From Sphingomonas suaedae (GTDB taxonomy: Bacteria; Pseudomonadota; Alphaproteobacteria; Sphingomonadales; Sphingomonadaceae): a stretch of DNA of 64,000 bases. How positions within the stretch are numbered: position 1 is the first letter of the stretch; every line of letters begins with the position of its first letter. This document shows, piece after piece, positions 17,439-26,118 of the stretch. A program made the translations under genes and the position numbers. Below the pieces are notes generated by a model, which ran no database searches, was not told the DNA's origin, and saw only the letters and a program-made list of their open reading frames with translations. The DNA is taken from assembly GCF_007833215.1 (NCBI RefSeq), contig NZ_CP042239.1, forward strand, positions 2,788,001-2,852,000, in the 5' to 3' direction.

Positions 17439-18409
17439 CGACTGCCTGTGAACAGGCCGCGGACTGGTTTGCCAGGATGCGTGGCCCCGATGCGGAAGCG
17501 CATCGGGCAGCCTTCGAGCAATGGCTCGCCGCCGATCCGCGCCACCCGGAGGCTTATGCGGTATTGGAATCGGCTTGGCAGGAGACAGCGGTCTCCGGCG
17601 AGACGAAATTTGCGGATGACCGGGCGCTCGAGCAATATGGCCCAGTCTTCGGGCTTATAATGCCGCGCGTCGCGGTTGCCGCCGCTGCCGCCGCCGCGGC
17701 CCTGCTGGTGGTTTTGCTGTGGCCAGCTGCGCAGAGCTCGGTCTCGCCACAGGCGGCGATGGCGCAACCGATGCAGACCGCCCTCGGCGAAATCCGCACG
17801 ATCGACCTGCCGGATGGATCGAAGATTACCCTCGATACCGACAGCCAGGTCAAGGTTAGCTTCGCCGAGGACGTCCGCAGCGTCGAGCTGGTGCGCGGAC
17901 GCGCCCGATTCGAGGTTCTGCCTGATCCTTCCCGCACGTTCATTGTCGATGCCGGGAACCGGCAAGTCGCAGCGCGGGAGGGACGATTCGATGCGGCCGT
18001 TCTGCCCGGGCGCGTGTGCGTCTCGGCGTGGCGCGGCCCGATCGATATCCGCGATCGCGGCGCGCCGATCACGTCGGCGGCGTTGTTCAGGCTGACTCCT
18101 GGGCAAAGCCTCGACTTCGTCCCCGGAGAAAGCTCGGCGCCACAAGCCAGGCCCGCCGACAAGGGAAGCGAGCAGTGGCCGGCCGGCATGCTCGTTTTCC
18201 ACAGCACGCCGCTGTCCGACGTGCTCGCCGAGACCAATCGCTATTCTCGAAAGCGCATCTTGCTCGGCGATCCATCGCTGGGCGCGCTACGCGTGACCGG
18301 AACTTTCAGGCCGTTGCCGGTCGATGCATTGGCCACAAGCCTTGCGGCTGCATTCGATCTGCGAACGGGCGCGGCTCCTGATGGAAATATCGTCCTGAAA
18401 CGCCCCTGA
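17435..18409 (+). CDS. FecR-type anti-sigma/transducer of the lasso locus
   Basis: The 324-aa product has an N-terminal cytoplasmic DUF4880-like region (ADWFARMRGPDAEAHRAAFEQWL, residues 8-35), one transmembrane helix near residues 75-97 (Ala/Val/Leu-rich), the periplasmic FecR domain (IRTIDLPDGSKITLDTDSQV onward) and a C-terminal region (DVLAETNRYSRKRILLGDPS) that contacts the receptor's STN domain. Coupling to the sigma gene by ATGA overlap supports joint function. It lies 89 bp before the receptor gene. Confidence 0.9.
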   Translation: MTTACEQAADWFARMRGPDAEAHRAAFEQWLAADPRHPEAYAVLESAWQETAVSGETKFADDRALEQYGPVFGLIMPRVAVAAAAAAAALLVVLLWPAAQSSVSPQAAMAQPMQTALGEIRTIDLPDGSKITLDTDSQVKVSFAEDVRSVELVRGRARFEVLPDPSRTFIVDAGNRQVAAREGRFDAAVLPGRVCVSAWRGPIDIRDRGAPITSAALFRLTPGQSLDFVPGESSAPQARPADKGSEQWPAGMLVFHSTPLSDVLAETNRYSRKRILLGDPSLGALRVTGTFRPLPVDALATSLAAAFDLRTGAAPDGNIVLKRP

Positions 18410-18498
18410 ACAATTGAGCGAATTTTTTTGGGGGGTGTTTTGCTCCATCCCCGTCTTGCCGTCCCAGCCGCGCGAACAGCGGTTCAGGGAGGGCAAGA
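18410..18498 (+). promoter_or_regulatory. Probable receptor promoter region
   Basis: The 89 bp between fecR and the receptor contain an unusual run GAATTTTTTTGGGGGGTG near 18419 and a purine-rich ribosome site (GGGAGGGC) before the ATG at 18499. This is where a FecI-dependent promoter would be expected, but no consensus was verified. Confidence 0.35.
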
Positions 18499-21414
18499 AT
18501 GAACAACAGGATTGGGTTTGGACTTCTCGCCGGCGCCGCCTGCATCGTGGCGCCGAGCGTTCATGCACAGCAGGCCGATGCGCGCGACTACGATATCGCC
18601 TCGCAGGATCTCGGCACGGCGATCAACCGGCTCGCGGCCGCCTCGGGCCAACAGATTGTCGTTGCTGACAATCTCGTCCAGCGGCGCCGATCGCAGGCGG
18701 TCCGGGGACGGTTTACTGTCGAGAGCGCACTGAACACAATGCTCGGTGGTTCGGGGCTTCGCGCGGTCCTTGTCGGCACCACCTATGTCGTGCGCCCGGA
18801 GGACGCACCTGCGGCGGGGGAGCTCGGGGAGGAGGTCGTCGTCACCGGAACTCACATCCGCGGCCGCGCGCCCGTCGGATCGGCGGTCCTCACGATCGAC
18901 CGTAAGGCGATCGACGACAGCGGCTATGCGACGATCGCCCAGGTCGTGCAGGCCATCCCCCAAAATTTCGCCGGCGGGCCGAACGAGGCGGGAATCGGCG
19001 GCACACTCAGCCAAACGGCGGGGCTCAACACAGCGGCAGGCTCCAGCATCAATCTGCGCGGCCTCGGCACCGGCTCGACGCTGGTACTGCTCGCTGGTGA
19101 TCGCCCCGCCTTGGGGGGAGCGACGGGCGCATTCGCAGATGTCTCGATGATTCCCAACGTCGCGATCGAGAGGATCGAGGTCGTCCCCGACGGTGCCTCG
19201 GCGATCTACGGGTCGGATGCTGTCGCCGGTGTCGTCAATCTGATCCCGCGCCTCACCTTTGAGGGCGCGGAAACCAGCTTTCGCATCGGCACGGCCGACG
19301 GAGGCTTTCAAGAATATGGCGTCAGCCAGCTGCTCGGCACGCGCTGGTCCTCGGGCCGCATCATGTTCGCTTATGAATTTTACCAGCGCGACCGGCTGGC
19401 GGCTGCCGACCGCTATTTCGCGACCGACAATCTGACGGTGTTTGGCGGCGCCGACCGCCGCGGCAACTACTCGAATCCCGGGACAATCGTCGCTGGCGGG
19501 CAGACCTTCGCGATCCCGCGCGGCCAGAACGGCTCCGGACTCACGGCATCCATGCTGACCGCGGGCACGGTGAACAAGGGCGACAGCTGGCTCGGCGCCG
19601 ACTTGCTTCCCATGCAGCGACGGCATTCGGCATTCACGTCGCTGAGCCAGGACATCACGCGGAATCTGCGCTTCTACGCGCACGGCCTTTTCACGGTCCG
19701 AAGCTTCGACCGGCACACACGGCCAAGCGGTGACGCCACCCGAACGGTCCCGATCACCAACCCCTTCTATGTCGATCCGCTTGGCACCCATCTGCCGATC
19801 GGCGTCCAGTATAGCTTCGTGCGGGATTTCGGAGCCGAAGGCGCACGCGGCAAGGCGAGCGCTTATGGCGGCACCGCTGGCCTCGCGCTCGACCTTGGTG
19901 CGTGGGCAATCGACGCGCACGGGACATGGGGGCGCCAATATGAGCGAAACACCATCTATAACCGCGTGAATACGGCGCGACTGGCAACCGCGCTTGCCGA
20001 CACGAATCCAGCCACAGCATACAATCTGCTCGGCGACGGATCCTTCACCAATCCCGCCACGATCGACAAGGTGCGGGGCTCGCTGACCAACAGCAATAGC
20101 GGGATTGTCTGGTCGACCAGCCTGCGCGCCAATGGTCCGCTGTTCGCGCTTCCTGCCGGCAACGTCTCGCTGGCGGTGGGTGGCGAGTATCGCAGGGAAA
20201 TTTACCGACTCGGGCCGACGATCAGCGACCTCAGCACGGCCGTGCCAACCGAAATCGCCGCGACGGCGCTACCCGCGCCGCGAACCGTTCGGGCGGCATA
20301 TGCGGAACTCGTCGTGCCCGTATTCGGGGAACCAAACGCGATCCCTGTCTTCCATCGGCTCGATCTTTCCGCAGCGCTGCGCACCGAGCGCTACAGCGAC
20401 TTCGGAAGTACGACCAATCCCAAGTTCGGCGTCAGCTGGGCGCCGGTGAGAGGCCTCACCTTCCGCGGCAGCTATGGCAGGTCGTTCCGTGCGCCGTCCT
20501 TCCAGGACCTCCGCCAGGACCCCGGTTCCAAGCTCATATTCGCTTACCCGCTGTCCGATCCTGCATCGTCGAGCGGCACCACCAATGTCGTCGTCATTCG
20601 CGGCAATGACCCTGCGCTTCGCCCCGAGCGCGCGACGACCATCGCCATCGGCATGGATGTGACACCGGGTGGGATTCCCGGCCTGAACGCTGGCGTGACG
20701 TGGTTCGACATCGATTATCGCGATCGCATCGCCACGCCGGCGGCGCAGCTACTTACCTTTCTGACCAACCGTGCGACCTTCGCGCCGATCATCGAGGACA
20801 GTCCGTCAGTAGCGCGCGTCGCCGAACTCTATGCCGATCCCTTCTTCATCAATCCGTTCGGCATTGCCCAGTCGAGCGTGAATGCGCTCGTCGACGCCCG
20901 GCTGCAGAACCTCGCTGTCGTGCGCCAATCCGGCGTCGATCTGGACCTCGGCTATGCGTTCGATCTCGGCGGGGGACGGGCCGATATCGGGATGACGGGC
21001 ACCTATCTGTTTCATATCCGGCAAGCGCTAACGGCAACTGGCCCAGTCACCGACGTGGTCGATACGTTGGGCAATCCCGTCGATCTAAAACTGCGTGGTC
21101 ACGCCGGGTGGTCGTCGGGTGGGTTCGGCGCAATCATGACTGCGAACTATGTCGACGACTATACCAACCGCACTGGCACCACGCCGCAGGCCGTGTCCTC
21201 CTGGACCACGTTCGACTTCCAGTTGAGCTATGCGGTCCCGGACAAGGCCGGTCTGTTCGGCGGCGTCCGCCTCGCGCTCAATGTCAGCAATCTGTTCGAT
21301 CGCGACCCGCCCTATGCGGCTTATGTCGTCGGCACTTCGACCTATGCCTATGACCCCGAGAATGCGAGCCCGGCCGGGCGCGTGATTTCGCTGCAGGTCT
21401 CGCGCAAATGGTGA
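18499..21414 (+). CDS. TonB-dependent receptor with STN signalling domain (putative lasso peptide importer)
   Basis: The 971-aa product has a signal peptide ending VHAQ, an STN domain (about residues 30-95, YDIASQDLGTAINRLAAASGQQ), a plug (EVVVTGTHIRGRAP; VEVVPDGASAIYGSDAVAGVVN) and a 22-strand-type barrel ending with VISLQVSRKW, an aromatic outer-membrane terminus. The STN domain marks it as a transducing receptor partnered with the FecI/FecR pair just upstream. The following isopeptidase gene overlaps its stop by 7 bp. Import of the mature lasso peptide is inferred from this context. Confidence 0.92.
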   Translation: MNNRIGFGLLAGAACIVAPSVHAQQADARDYDIASQDLGTAINRLAAASGQQIVVADNLVQRRRSQAVRGRFTVESALNTMLGGSGLRAVLVGTTYVVRPEDAPAAGELGEEVVVTGTHIRGRAPVGSAVLTIDRKAIDDSGYATIAQVVQAIPQNFAGGPNEAGIGGTLSQTAGLNTAAGSSINLRGLGTGSTLVLLAGDRPALGGATGAFADVSMIPNVAIERIEVVPDGASAIYGSDAVAGVVNLIPRLTFEGAETSFRIGTADGGFQEYGVSQLLGTRWSSGRIMFAYEFYQRDRLAAADRYFATDNLTVFGGADRRGNYSNPGTIVAGGQTFAIPRGQNGSGLTASMLTAGTVNKGDSWLGADLLPMQRRHSAFTSLSQDITRNLRFYAHGLFTVRSFDRHTRPSGDATRTVPITNPFYVDPLGTHLPIGVQYSFVRDFGAEGARGKASAYGGTAGLALDLGAWAIDAHGTWGRQYERNTIYNRVNTARLATALADTNPATAYNLLGDGSFTNPATIDKVRGSLTNSNSGIVWSTSLRANGPLFALPAGNVSLAVGGEYRREIYRLGPTISDLSTAVPTEIAATALPAPRTVRAAYAELVVPVFGEPNAIPVFHRLDLSAALRTERYSDFGSTTNPKFGVSWAPVRGLTFRGSYGRSFRAPSFQDLRQDPGSKLIFAYPLSDPASSSGTTNVVVIRGNDPALRPERATTIAIGMDVTPGGIPGLNAGVTWFDIDYRDRIATPAAQLLTFLTNRATFAPIIEDSPSVARVAELYADPFFINPFGIAQSSVNALVDARLQNLAVVRQSGVDLDLGYAFDLGGGRADIGMTGTYLFHIRQALTATGPVTDVVDTLGNPVDLKLRGHAGWSSGGFGAIMTANYVDDYTNRTGTTPQAVSSWTTFDFQLSYAVPDKAGLFGGVRLALNVSNLFDRDPPYAAYVVGTSTYAYDPENASPAGRVISLQVSRKW

Positions 21415-23453
21415 GGTCCGGACCCGCTATGATCGCGCTGACTACCCTCGCAGGGTTGTTGGCATCTGCAGGCCCGGCGCTGGCGGAGGGGTGCGAGTCG
21501 CGCCTCCGCCCGGGCCCCATGCCCCCAGCGGGCGCGCAGCTTGAGGCCAAGACTTTGATCGAGTTGCGCGACTTCCGCGAGATCAGCGTTTCGCCTGACG
21601 GGCGATGGGCGGCGCTAATCTTGCGCCGTGCTAGCGTGGATACGGACAGCTATTGTATAGGCGTGGTCTTAGTACCGCTACGCGCAGGTGCATTATCGCG
21701 TTTCGTGGATACCGGGGGGGATCCGATCCTTACCCGCGTCGATATTCGTGGTGTGCCGGACTTTGTTGGGGGGACCATTACCAGCGTCGCTCCGGTCTGG
21801 TCGCCCGACAGCCGATCGATCGCATATCTGCGTCGCGACAACGGCTCCACACAGGTGTGGGTCGCAGCGATCAATGGTCCGGCGCGGCAAGTCACGCGGC
21901 TTGCCGACGAGGCTCGATCCGTGGAATGGACGACGCCGCGAATCTTGCGCATCATGATCCGGCCAACCCGCGAGGCCGAGACTGCGATCCAGCGGGAAGG
22001 ACGCTCAGGCTACCTCTACGATCGGCGCTTCTGGACACTTTCCGAAGCCCGACCAAGGCCGCGACCGGTACCCTTCAAAACAATCGCAGTTGATGCAACC
22101 ACCGGCCAAGCGAGCTTGGATGTCCCGCCCGCCGCCGATCCAAACCGCCCCTCTGGTGCGTCGCTATTCGCGTTCTTGCCTGGAACTGGCCGAGCGTGGA
22201 CTGCGTCCGAGCCCCCGGGCCTGTTCGATGCGGTCTCGGTCCTTAAGGTTGAGCATCGCGGACGCCGGCTCGCCTGCGGCGACGTATGCGGCTCGCGGAT
22301 TACGGGGCTGTGGGCGCGGGAACCGGGCGAAATCCTCTTTCTGCGCAGCGGAAACCCGGAAAATGGCGGTCGCACCGAAATTTTCCGGTGGCGGATTGGC
22401 CGGGAAGTGGGTCCGCAACGCATCGTCGATACTGAGGATATTCTCGAGAGCTGCAAGCTTGCCGGTCGGATGCTCATTTGCGCGCGAGAGAGAATGCAGC
22501 ATCCCCGTTCGGTCGTCACGATCAATCCGAACACGGGCGCGTTCGTGACGCTTTACGACCCCAATCCCGAGTTTGCATCGGTAGCCCTCGGGTCGGCGCA
22601 GCGGCTTCGCTGGACAGCCTCCGACGGGATCGCAAGCTATGGCGATCTAGTTCTGCCACCGAACCATCGGCCAGGCCAAAACCATCCGCTGATCATCGTC
22701 AATTATACGAGCCAAGGCTTTCTCCGGGGCGGCTCCGGCGATGACTATCCCATCTATCTCTTCGCCCAGAACGGCTTTGCGGTACTGAGTGTGCAGCGAC
22801 CGAGAGCAGTGGCGAGTGGGAGCGGTGCGGCCGACTTAGATGAATTCCAAAGGATCAACGTGAAGGACTGGCGAGAACGTCGCCGGATTCTCGCAGGCCT
22901 TGAGGCTGGGGTCGACAGAGTGGTTGATCTCGGGGTGGTAGACCCGGCGAGGATCGGACTGACTGGCCTGAGCGACGGCGCGGCGACGGTGCAGTTCGCG
23001 CTCCTCAATTCAAAACGCTATCGAGCGGCTGCTATCAGTTCCTGTTGTGAATCCGCTGGCGCGGGTCCGGCGGTGGGTCCAGCGTATCTCGAGTCGATCG
23101 CGAAGTGGGGATATCCACCCCAGGGCGAGGACAATCCGAGGTTCTGGGAGCCTTATTCCCTTGCTGCGAACGCCAAGAGAATGCGAACGCCATTGCTGAT
23201 GCAACTGACTGACCAGGAGTTTCGCCTAGCCGTCGAGACCTACGCGGCGCTCGACCACGCAGAGGCGCCGACCGAGATGTATGTCTATCCGGACGAGGGC
23301 CACGTCAAATTTCATCCGGTCCATCGGCTTGCAGTCTATCGACGTAGTCTCGCCTGGTTTGAATTCTGGATGAATGGCAAGGTCAGCGCGGATCCCGACG
23401 ACGCCGAGACTATGGCCCGATGGGCCCTTCTCAGGTCCCGGGTCGCGGAATAG
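21408..23453 (+). CDS. Lasso peptide isopeptidase (S9/prolyl-oligopeptidase-like)
   Basis: The 681-aa product has a signal peptide (MIALTTLAGLLASAGPALAEG), a beta-propeller-like domain of about 370 residues with the RSGYLYDRRFW segment, and a C-terminal alpha/beta hydrolase. The likely triad is Ser522 (GLSDGAAT), Asp602 and His632 (YPDEGHVKFHP), close to the published layout of the astexin isopeptidase AtxE2. Those enzymes cleave the ring isopeptide bond and linearise a threaded lasso peptide. The ATG at 21408 overlaps the receptor stop; the ATG at 21429 is equally possible. Its 3' end overlaps the cyclase gene on the other strand by 23 bp. Confidence 0.88.
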   Translation: MVRSGPAMIALTTLAGLLASAGPALAEGCESRLRPGPMPPAGAQLEAKTLIELRDFREISVSPDGRWAALILRRASVDTDSYCIGVVLVPLRAGALSRFVDTGGDPILTRVDIRGVPDFVGGTITSVAPVWSPDSRSIAYLRRDNGSTQVWVAAINGPARQVTRLADEARSVEWTTPRILRIMIRPTREAETAIQREGRSGYLYDRRFWTLSEARPRPRPVPFKTIAVDATTGQASLDVPPAADPNRPSGASLFAFLPGTGRAWTASEPPGLFDAVSVLKVEHRGRRLACGDVCGSRITGLWAREPGEILFLRSGNPENGGRTEIFRWRIGREVGPQRIVDTEDILESCKLAGRMLICARERMQHPRSVVTINPNTGAFVTLYDPNPEFASVALGSAQRLRWTASDGIASYGDLVLPPNHRPGQNHPLIIVNYTSQGFLRGGSGDDYPIYLFAQNGFAVLSVQRPRAVASGSGAADLDEFQRINVKDWRERRRILAGLEAGVDRVVDLGVVDPARIGLTGLSDGAATVQFALLNSKRYRAAAISSCCESAGAGPAVGPAYLESIAKWGYPPQGEDNPRFWEPYSLAANAKRMRTPLLMQLTDQEFRLAVETYAALDHAEAPTEMYVYPDEGHVKFHPVHRLAVYRRSLAWFEFWMNGKVSADPDDAETMARWALLRSRVAE

Positions 23454-25197
23454 GCCGCGACTCCCAGGCGCAGATCCATGCCTCGGTATCGACGAGGTCG
23501 AGAAGTCGAAGCATTTCAGCGGCGCTCGCGGCGTTGGGGACAAGCTTCGCCTCGATCGTCGTCGTGTCGAGCAGGCCCTGCCGAGCCAAGGCGCCGCCCA
23601 GGAGCATCTCGCGGATCGCACTGCGGTTCGCCAGGAAGACTTGGGCGCAATAGGTATCGAATGCGCCTTTCGACCGGCGTTCGATGACTTCGGGTGGCAA
23701 GCGATCCGCGAAGGCCCTTCGTGCGACCGCCCGGTTCATACCACGCTCGCACCAGAGCCAGGTCGGTATTGCCATGCAGGTCTCGAAGATCGGCTGGGAG
23801 ATCAATGGCGAGATGACTGGTGCGTCGTGGAGCCGGTCGAGCCCCTCCAGATGGTTCTGAATGACGATCATTGCCCGGCCATGCACCAGCTTGCCCGGCA
23901 GCGTCGTCGCCGGCGCATCGACCCAGGGGTGGCCTTGGGGAAAGGGCAGGTCGCGAATTGCCGCACGCGCGAGCAACTGCTCATCGGCAAGCCAGCGACG
24001 GGCGGCGCGCCAGCGGAACGCGCGCTGAACCGACCGGGTGAAGATCTCCCATAAGCTCACCTCAGCAAGCGTGGCCATATCCGTCATGGTTCGCAGCAGC
24101 CCTGGGTCGCCGCGCTTCCAGCGATCGATCACCGGCAACACCGATCGGAGATATCCGAACACATTGTCTCCGCCGCCGCCGCTGAAGAACGCATCGCTAC
24201 CCTCCCGAGCCGCAATCGCGCGCAGCTTGGTTTCATGGGCTTGCGCGAAGGCCCGCGCGCATGGCCTGGGCAGATCGCGGGCATTTGATCGAGCGAGGTC
24301 CACATCGGACACGTCGGCACGGAGCACCTCGAGCTGGAAGCCCAAATGGTCGGCTGCGGCCCGTGCATAAGGCGTCTCGTCTGGATCGCCCGGCGCAGCA
24401 GCGAAGGTGATACACGCTGGGTTCGCGCCAACCTGTGCAAGCACCGCTGCCACGATCGACGAGTCCAGCCCGCCCGATATTTCCAGCAGCGGTCGCTCAA
24501 AGCAGCGCGCCCATGCTCCAACGCAGCTGGTCGTGGCGCGCCACACCTGCTCGGTGGCCTCCGCCGCCGAGCGGATCTCGTTCGCTGGCGCAGTGAAGCG
24601 CCAGGGAGTCCAGGCTGTGCGCAAGCGGAGCTGTCCATCCTCCGAGGCTGCGGCGGTGCCCGGCATGAGCTCGCTCACGCCGCGCAGCGGTGTCCGTGCC
24701 GGACGAAGGCTGCGATAGACGAGGGACTGGGCGAGGATCGTCCAGTCGATGTCGGCATGGATAAGGCCCGCGTCGAACAGGAATTCCGGACGCGTCGTGA
24801 AAATCTCCACGCCATCTATCCGGGCGTGATAACAAGGAATTGCCCCGGACGGGTCGCGAAAGATTTCAAAGGCCCGGCCTGTCTTGCGGATCGCCAAATA
24901 GCCGCCCCATTGACGCTCCACGAATCTTTCAATGGGATCAGTCGACAATCGCGCATCGACTTTTTCGACGATACGGCCCGAGGTCATGCGGTCAAAAATA
25001 GTACCCCAGACGAAGCCGTTCCCATCCGGGAAGATGACATGCGGAGCGGTGGCGTCCCCGATCGCTATCATCCCACCGCCCTCGGTCAGCCGGGTCAGCG
25101 GTCGAGCCACAGGGCTCCGCGCAATCGACGCGGCAATCCATTCCGGCGGTTCGGCATCCGGGGCGCCAAGCATCACAAAGAGGGGGGCGATGTTCAT
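23431..25197 (-). CDS. Lasso peptide macrolactam synthetase (asparagine-synthetase-like, C protein)
   Basis: The product is 588 aa. The C-terminal half is an asparagine-synthetase fold with the ATP-binding PP-loop SGGLDSSIVAAVL and a downstream GGGGDNVFG block. The N-terminal half is a degenerate glutaminase-like domain that lacks an N-terminal catalytic Cys (starts MNIAPLFV). C proteins adenylate the ring Asp/Glu side chain and form the isopeptide bond with Gly1. The ATG at 25197 overlaps the stop of the B gene (ATGA), so B and C are coupled. Confidence 0.93.
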   Translation of the reverse strand: MNIAPLFVMLGAPDAEPPEWIAASIARSPVARPLTRLTEGGGMIAIGDATAPHVIFPDGNGFVWGTIFDRMTSGRIVEKVDARLSTDPIERFVERQWGGYLAIRKTGRAFEIFRDPSGAIPCYHARIDGVEIFTTRPEFLFDAGLIHADIDWTILAQSLVYRSLRPARTPLRGVSELMPGTAAASEDGQLRLRTAWTPWRFTAPANEIRSAAEATEQVWRATTSCVGAWARCFERPLLEISGGLDSSIVAAVLAQVGANPACITFAAAPGDPDETPYARAAADHLGFQLEVLRADVSDVDLARSNARDLPRPCARAFAQAHETKLRAIAAREGSDAFFSGGGGDNVFGYLRSVLPVIDRWKRGDPGLLRTMTDMATLAEVSLWEIFTRSVQRAFRWRAARRWLADEQLLARAAIRDLPFPQGHPWVDAPATTLPGKLVHGRAMIVIQNHLEGLDRLHDAPVISPLISQPIFETCMAIPTWLWCERGMNRAVARRAFADRLPPEVIERRSKGAFDTYCAQVFLANRSAIREMLLGGALARQGLLDTTTIEAKLVPNAASAAEMLRLLDLVDTEAWICAWESRPIPRPGT

Positions 25198-25850
25198 ACG
25201 CTGAGCACCGGCACGAAGCGCGAGACGCGGTCGTAGCTGTCGTTGAGGACGGCCGCATCCGACTGGACCCAGCAATGCGCTTCAAACGGCTGTCCGACGA
25301 TCCCGAAAACCAAGGTAATGTCGCGCGGAATCCCCAGCCAACGGTCGAAGGCGAGCGAATCGAGCAGGCAATTCGGTCGGATTGGGCACCATCGGCGTGC
25401 GTTTGCGAACGCTCGTGCTCGATCGCCGAGCACCAATTCGTCCAGCTTCGCGCCTCTCCCGCGCCGCCCGCTGCGGGACTTCAATATTTGTCTAAGTTGG
25501 CGGGTTCGCAGATCGATCCAGGTCGAGCCGACCGCGACCATGACGGAGAGGACGGTGGTGAGCGTGGTGCCGCCGGCCCACTCCTGCGTCGATAGCCCGT
25601 CGGGTATGGTTACGTCTGTCGCTTGCTGGTTGCTCAGATGCGGGTCGATGGAATGGTCGCAGCGGGCGCCTCGCAGCAATGCCATAAGCGCGGGCGGTGC
25701 CGCGCTTCCATCGCCCGAACTCAACCAGGCGATTATCTGCCCCGCCGCTGGGGTCGGGACTGCCGAATATCGGTCCCGCTCGACATCGAGCAGGATGACT
25801 CGGCCCGAGGCGATGCAGGCGTGGAGCGTGGGATGGAGGCGCCAATACAT
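25194..25850 (-). CDS. Lasso leader peptidase (B protein, transglutaminase-like)
   Basis: The product is 218 aa from the ATG at 25850 (a GTG at 25883 would add 11 residues). Residues ~1-75 resemble the PqqD-like RiPP recognition element that binds the leader. The C-terminal half is a transglutaminase-like Cys protease with Cys161 (CLLDSLAF), His192 (AHCWVQ) and Asp204, spaced almost as in McjB. B removes the leader with ATP-dependent help from C. It is a single fused protein, as usual in proteobacteria. It begins 49 bp after the precursor gene. Confidence 0.9.
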   Translation of the reverse strand: MYWRLHPTLHACIASGRVILLDVERDRYSAVPTPAAGQIIAWLSSGDGSAAPPALMALLRGARCDHSIDPHLSNQQATDVTIPDGLSTQEWAGGTTLTTVLSVMVAVGSTWIDLRTRQLRQILKSRSGRRGRGAKLDELVLGDRARAFANARRWCPIRPNCLLDSLAFDRWLGIPRDITLVFGIVGQPFEAHCWVQSDAAVLNDSYDRVSRFVPVLSV

Positions 25851-25899
25851 GGAACAGGCGACTGGGCGCCGGTGCGCTTCCACACCGGCGCCCTGCCGA

Positions 25900-26034
25900 T
25901 CAGTCCTCGTCGGACAGGCCGGCCTTCGGCTGCAGACCGACGAGGTCGATGACCGTACCGTCGATGCCCTGCGTTTCGACGCTCGCGGCGCCGAGATCGA
26001 TCAGATCGATCGCGTCTTCATTGATGCGTTCCAT
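25900..26034 (-). CDS. Lasso peptide precursor (A)
   Basis: This 44-aa gene directly precedes B and C and has a GGAG ribosome site. The leader (22 aa) contains LIDLGAASVETQ, matching the sphingomonad/caulobacter pattern L-I-x-L-G-x-A-S-x-E-T-x with the required Thr at position -2. The predicted core is 22 aa, starting GIDGTVID and ending GLSDED. Gly1 and Asp8 would form an 8-residue macrolactam ring, leaving a 14-residue acidic tail. Core boundaries follow family rules; threading is not provable from sequence. Only one precursor gene is present. Confidence 0.9.
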   Translation of the reverse strand: MERINEDAIDLIDLGAASVETQGIDGTVIDLVGLQPKAGLSDED

Positions 26035-26097
26035 GTTCTGCACTCCGTGTCTGCCGCGCTGATTCGCGACCGGCGAAGCGTCCTCCCGGCGGGCGGC
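26035..26097 (-). promoter_or_regulatory. 5' leader of the lasso precursor gene
   Basis: The 63 bp between the palindrome at 26098-26112 and the precursor ATG are GC-rich and contain no further gene. They include a GGGAGGAC and, near the start codon, the GGAG ribosome site. Confidence 0.35.
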
Positions 26098-26112
26098 TAT
26101 AAGAATCTTATA
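26098..26112. promoter_or_regulatory. Perfect AT-rich palindrome, candidate GntR operator
   Basis: TATAAGAATCTTATA is a 7+1+7 perfect inverted repeat located between the GntR gene stop (26119) and the lasso precursor start (26034). It stands out in a ~65% GC context. Dimeric GntR-family regulators bind such symmetric sites, often near their own genes. It could also overlap a -10 element for precursor transcription. Binding is inferred. Confidence 0.55.
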
Positions 26113-26118
26113 ATGCGA

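Noticed and set aside
18484-19938. 484-codon minus-strand frame opposite the lasso receptor
   Set aside because: It is a shadow of the receptor gene with no ribosome site or recognisable motif.
25200-26040. A second lasso precursor gene, as found in some related loci
   Set aside because: Both strands around the B gene and the 84-bp GntR-precursor gap were read; no other short frame has the Thr(-2)-Gly(+1) pattern.
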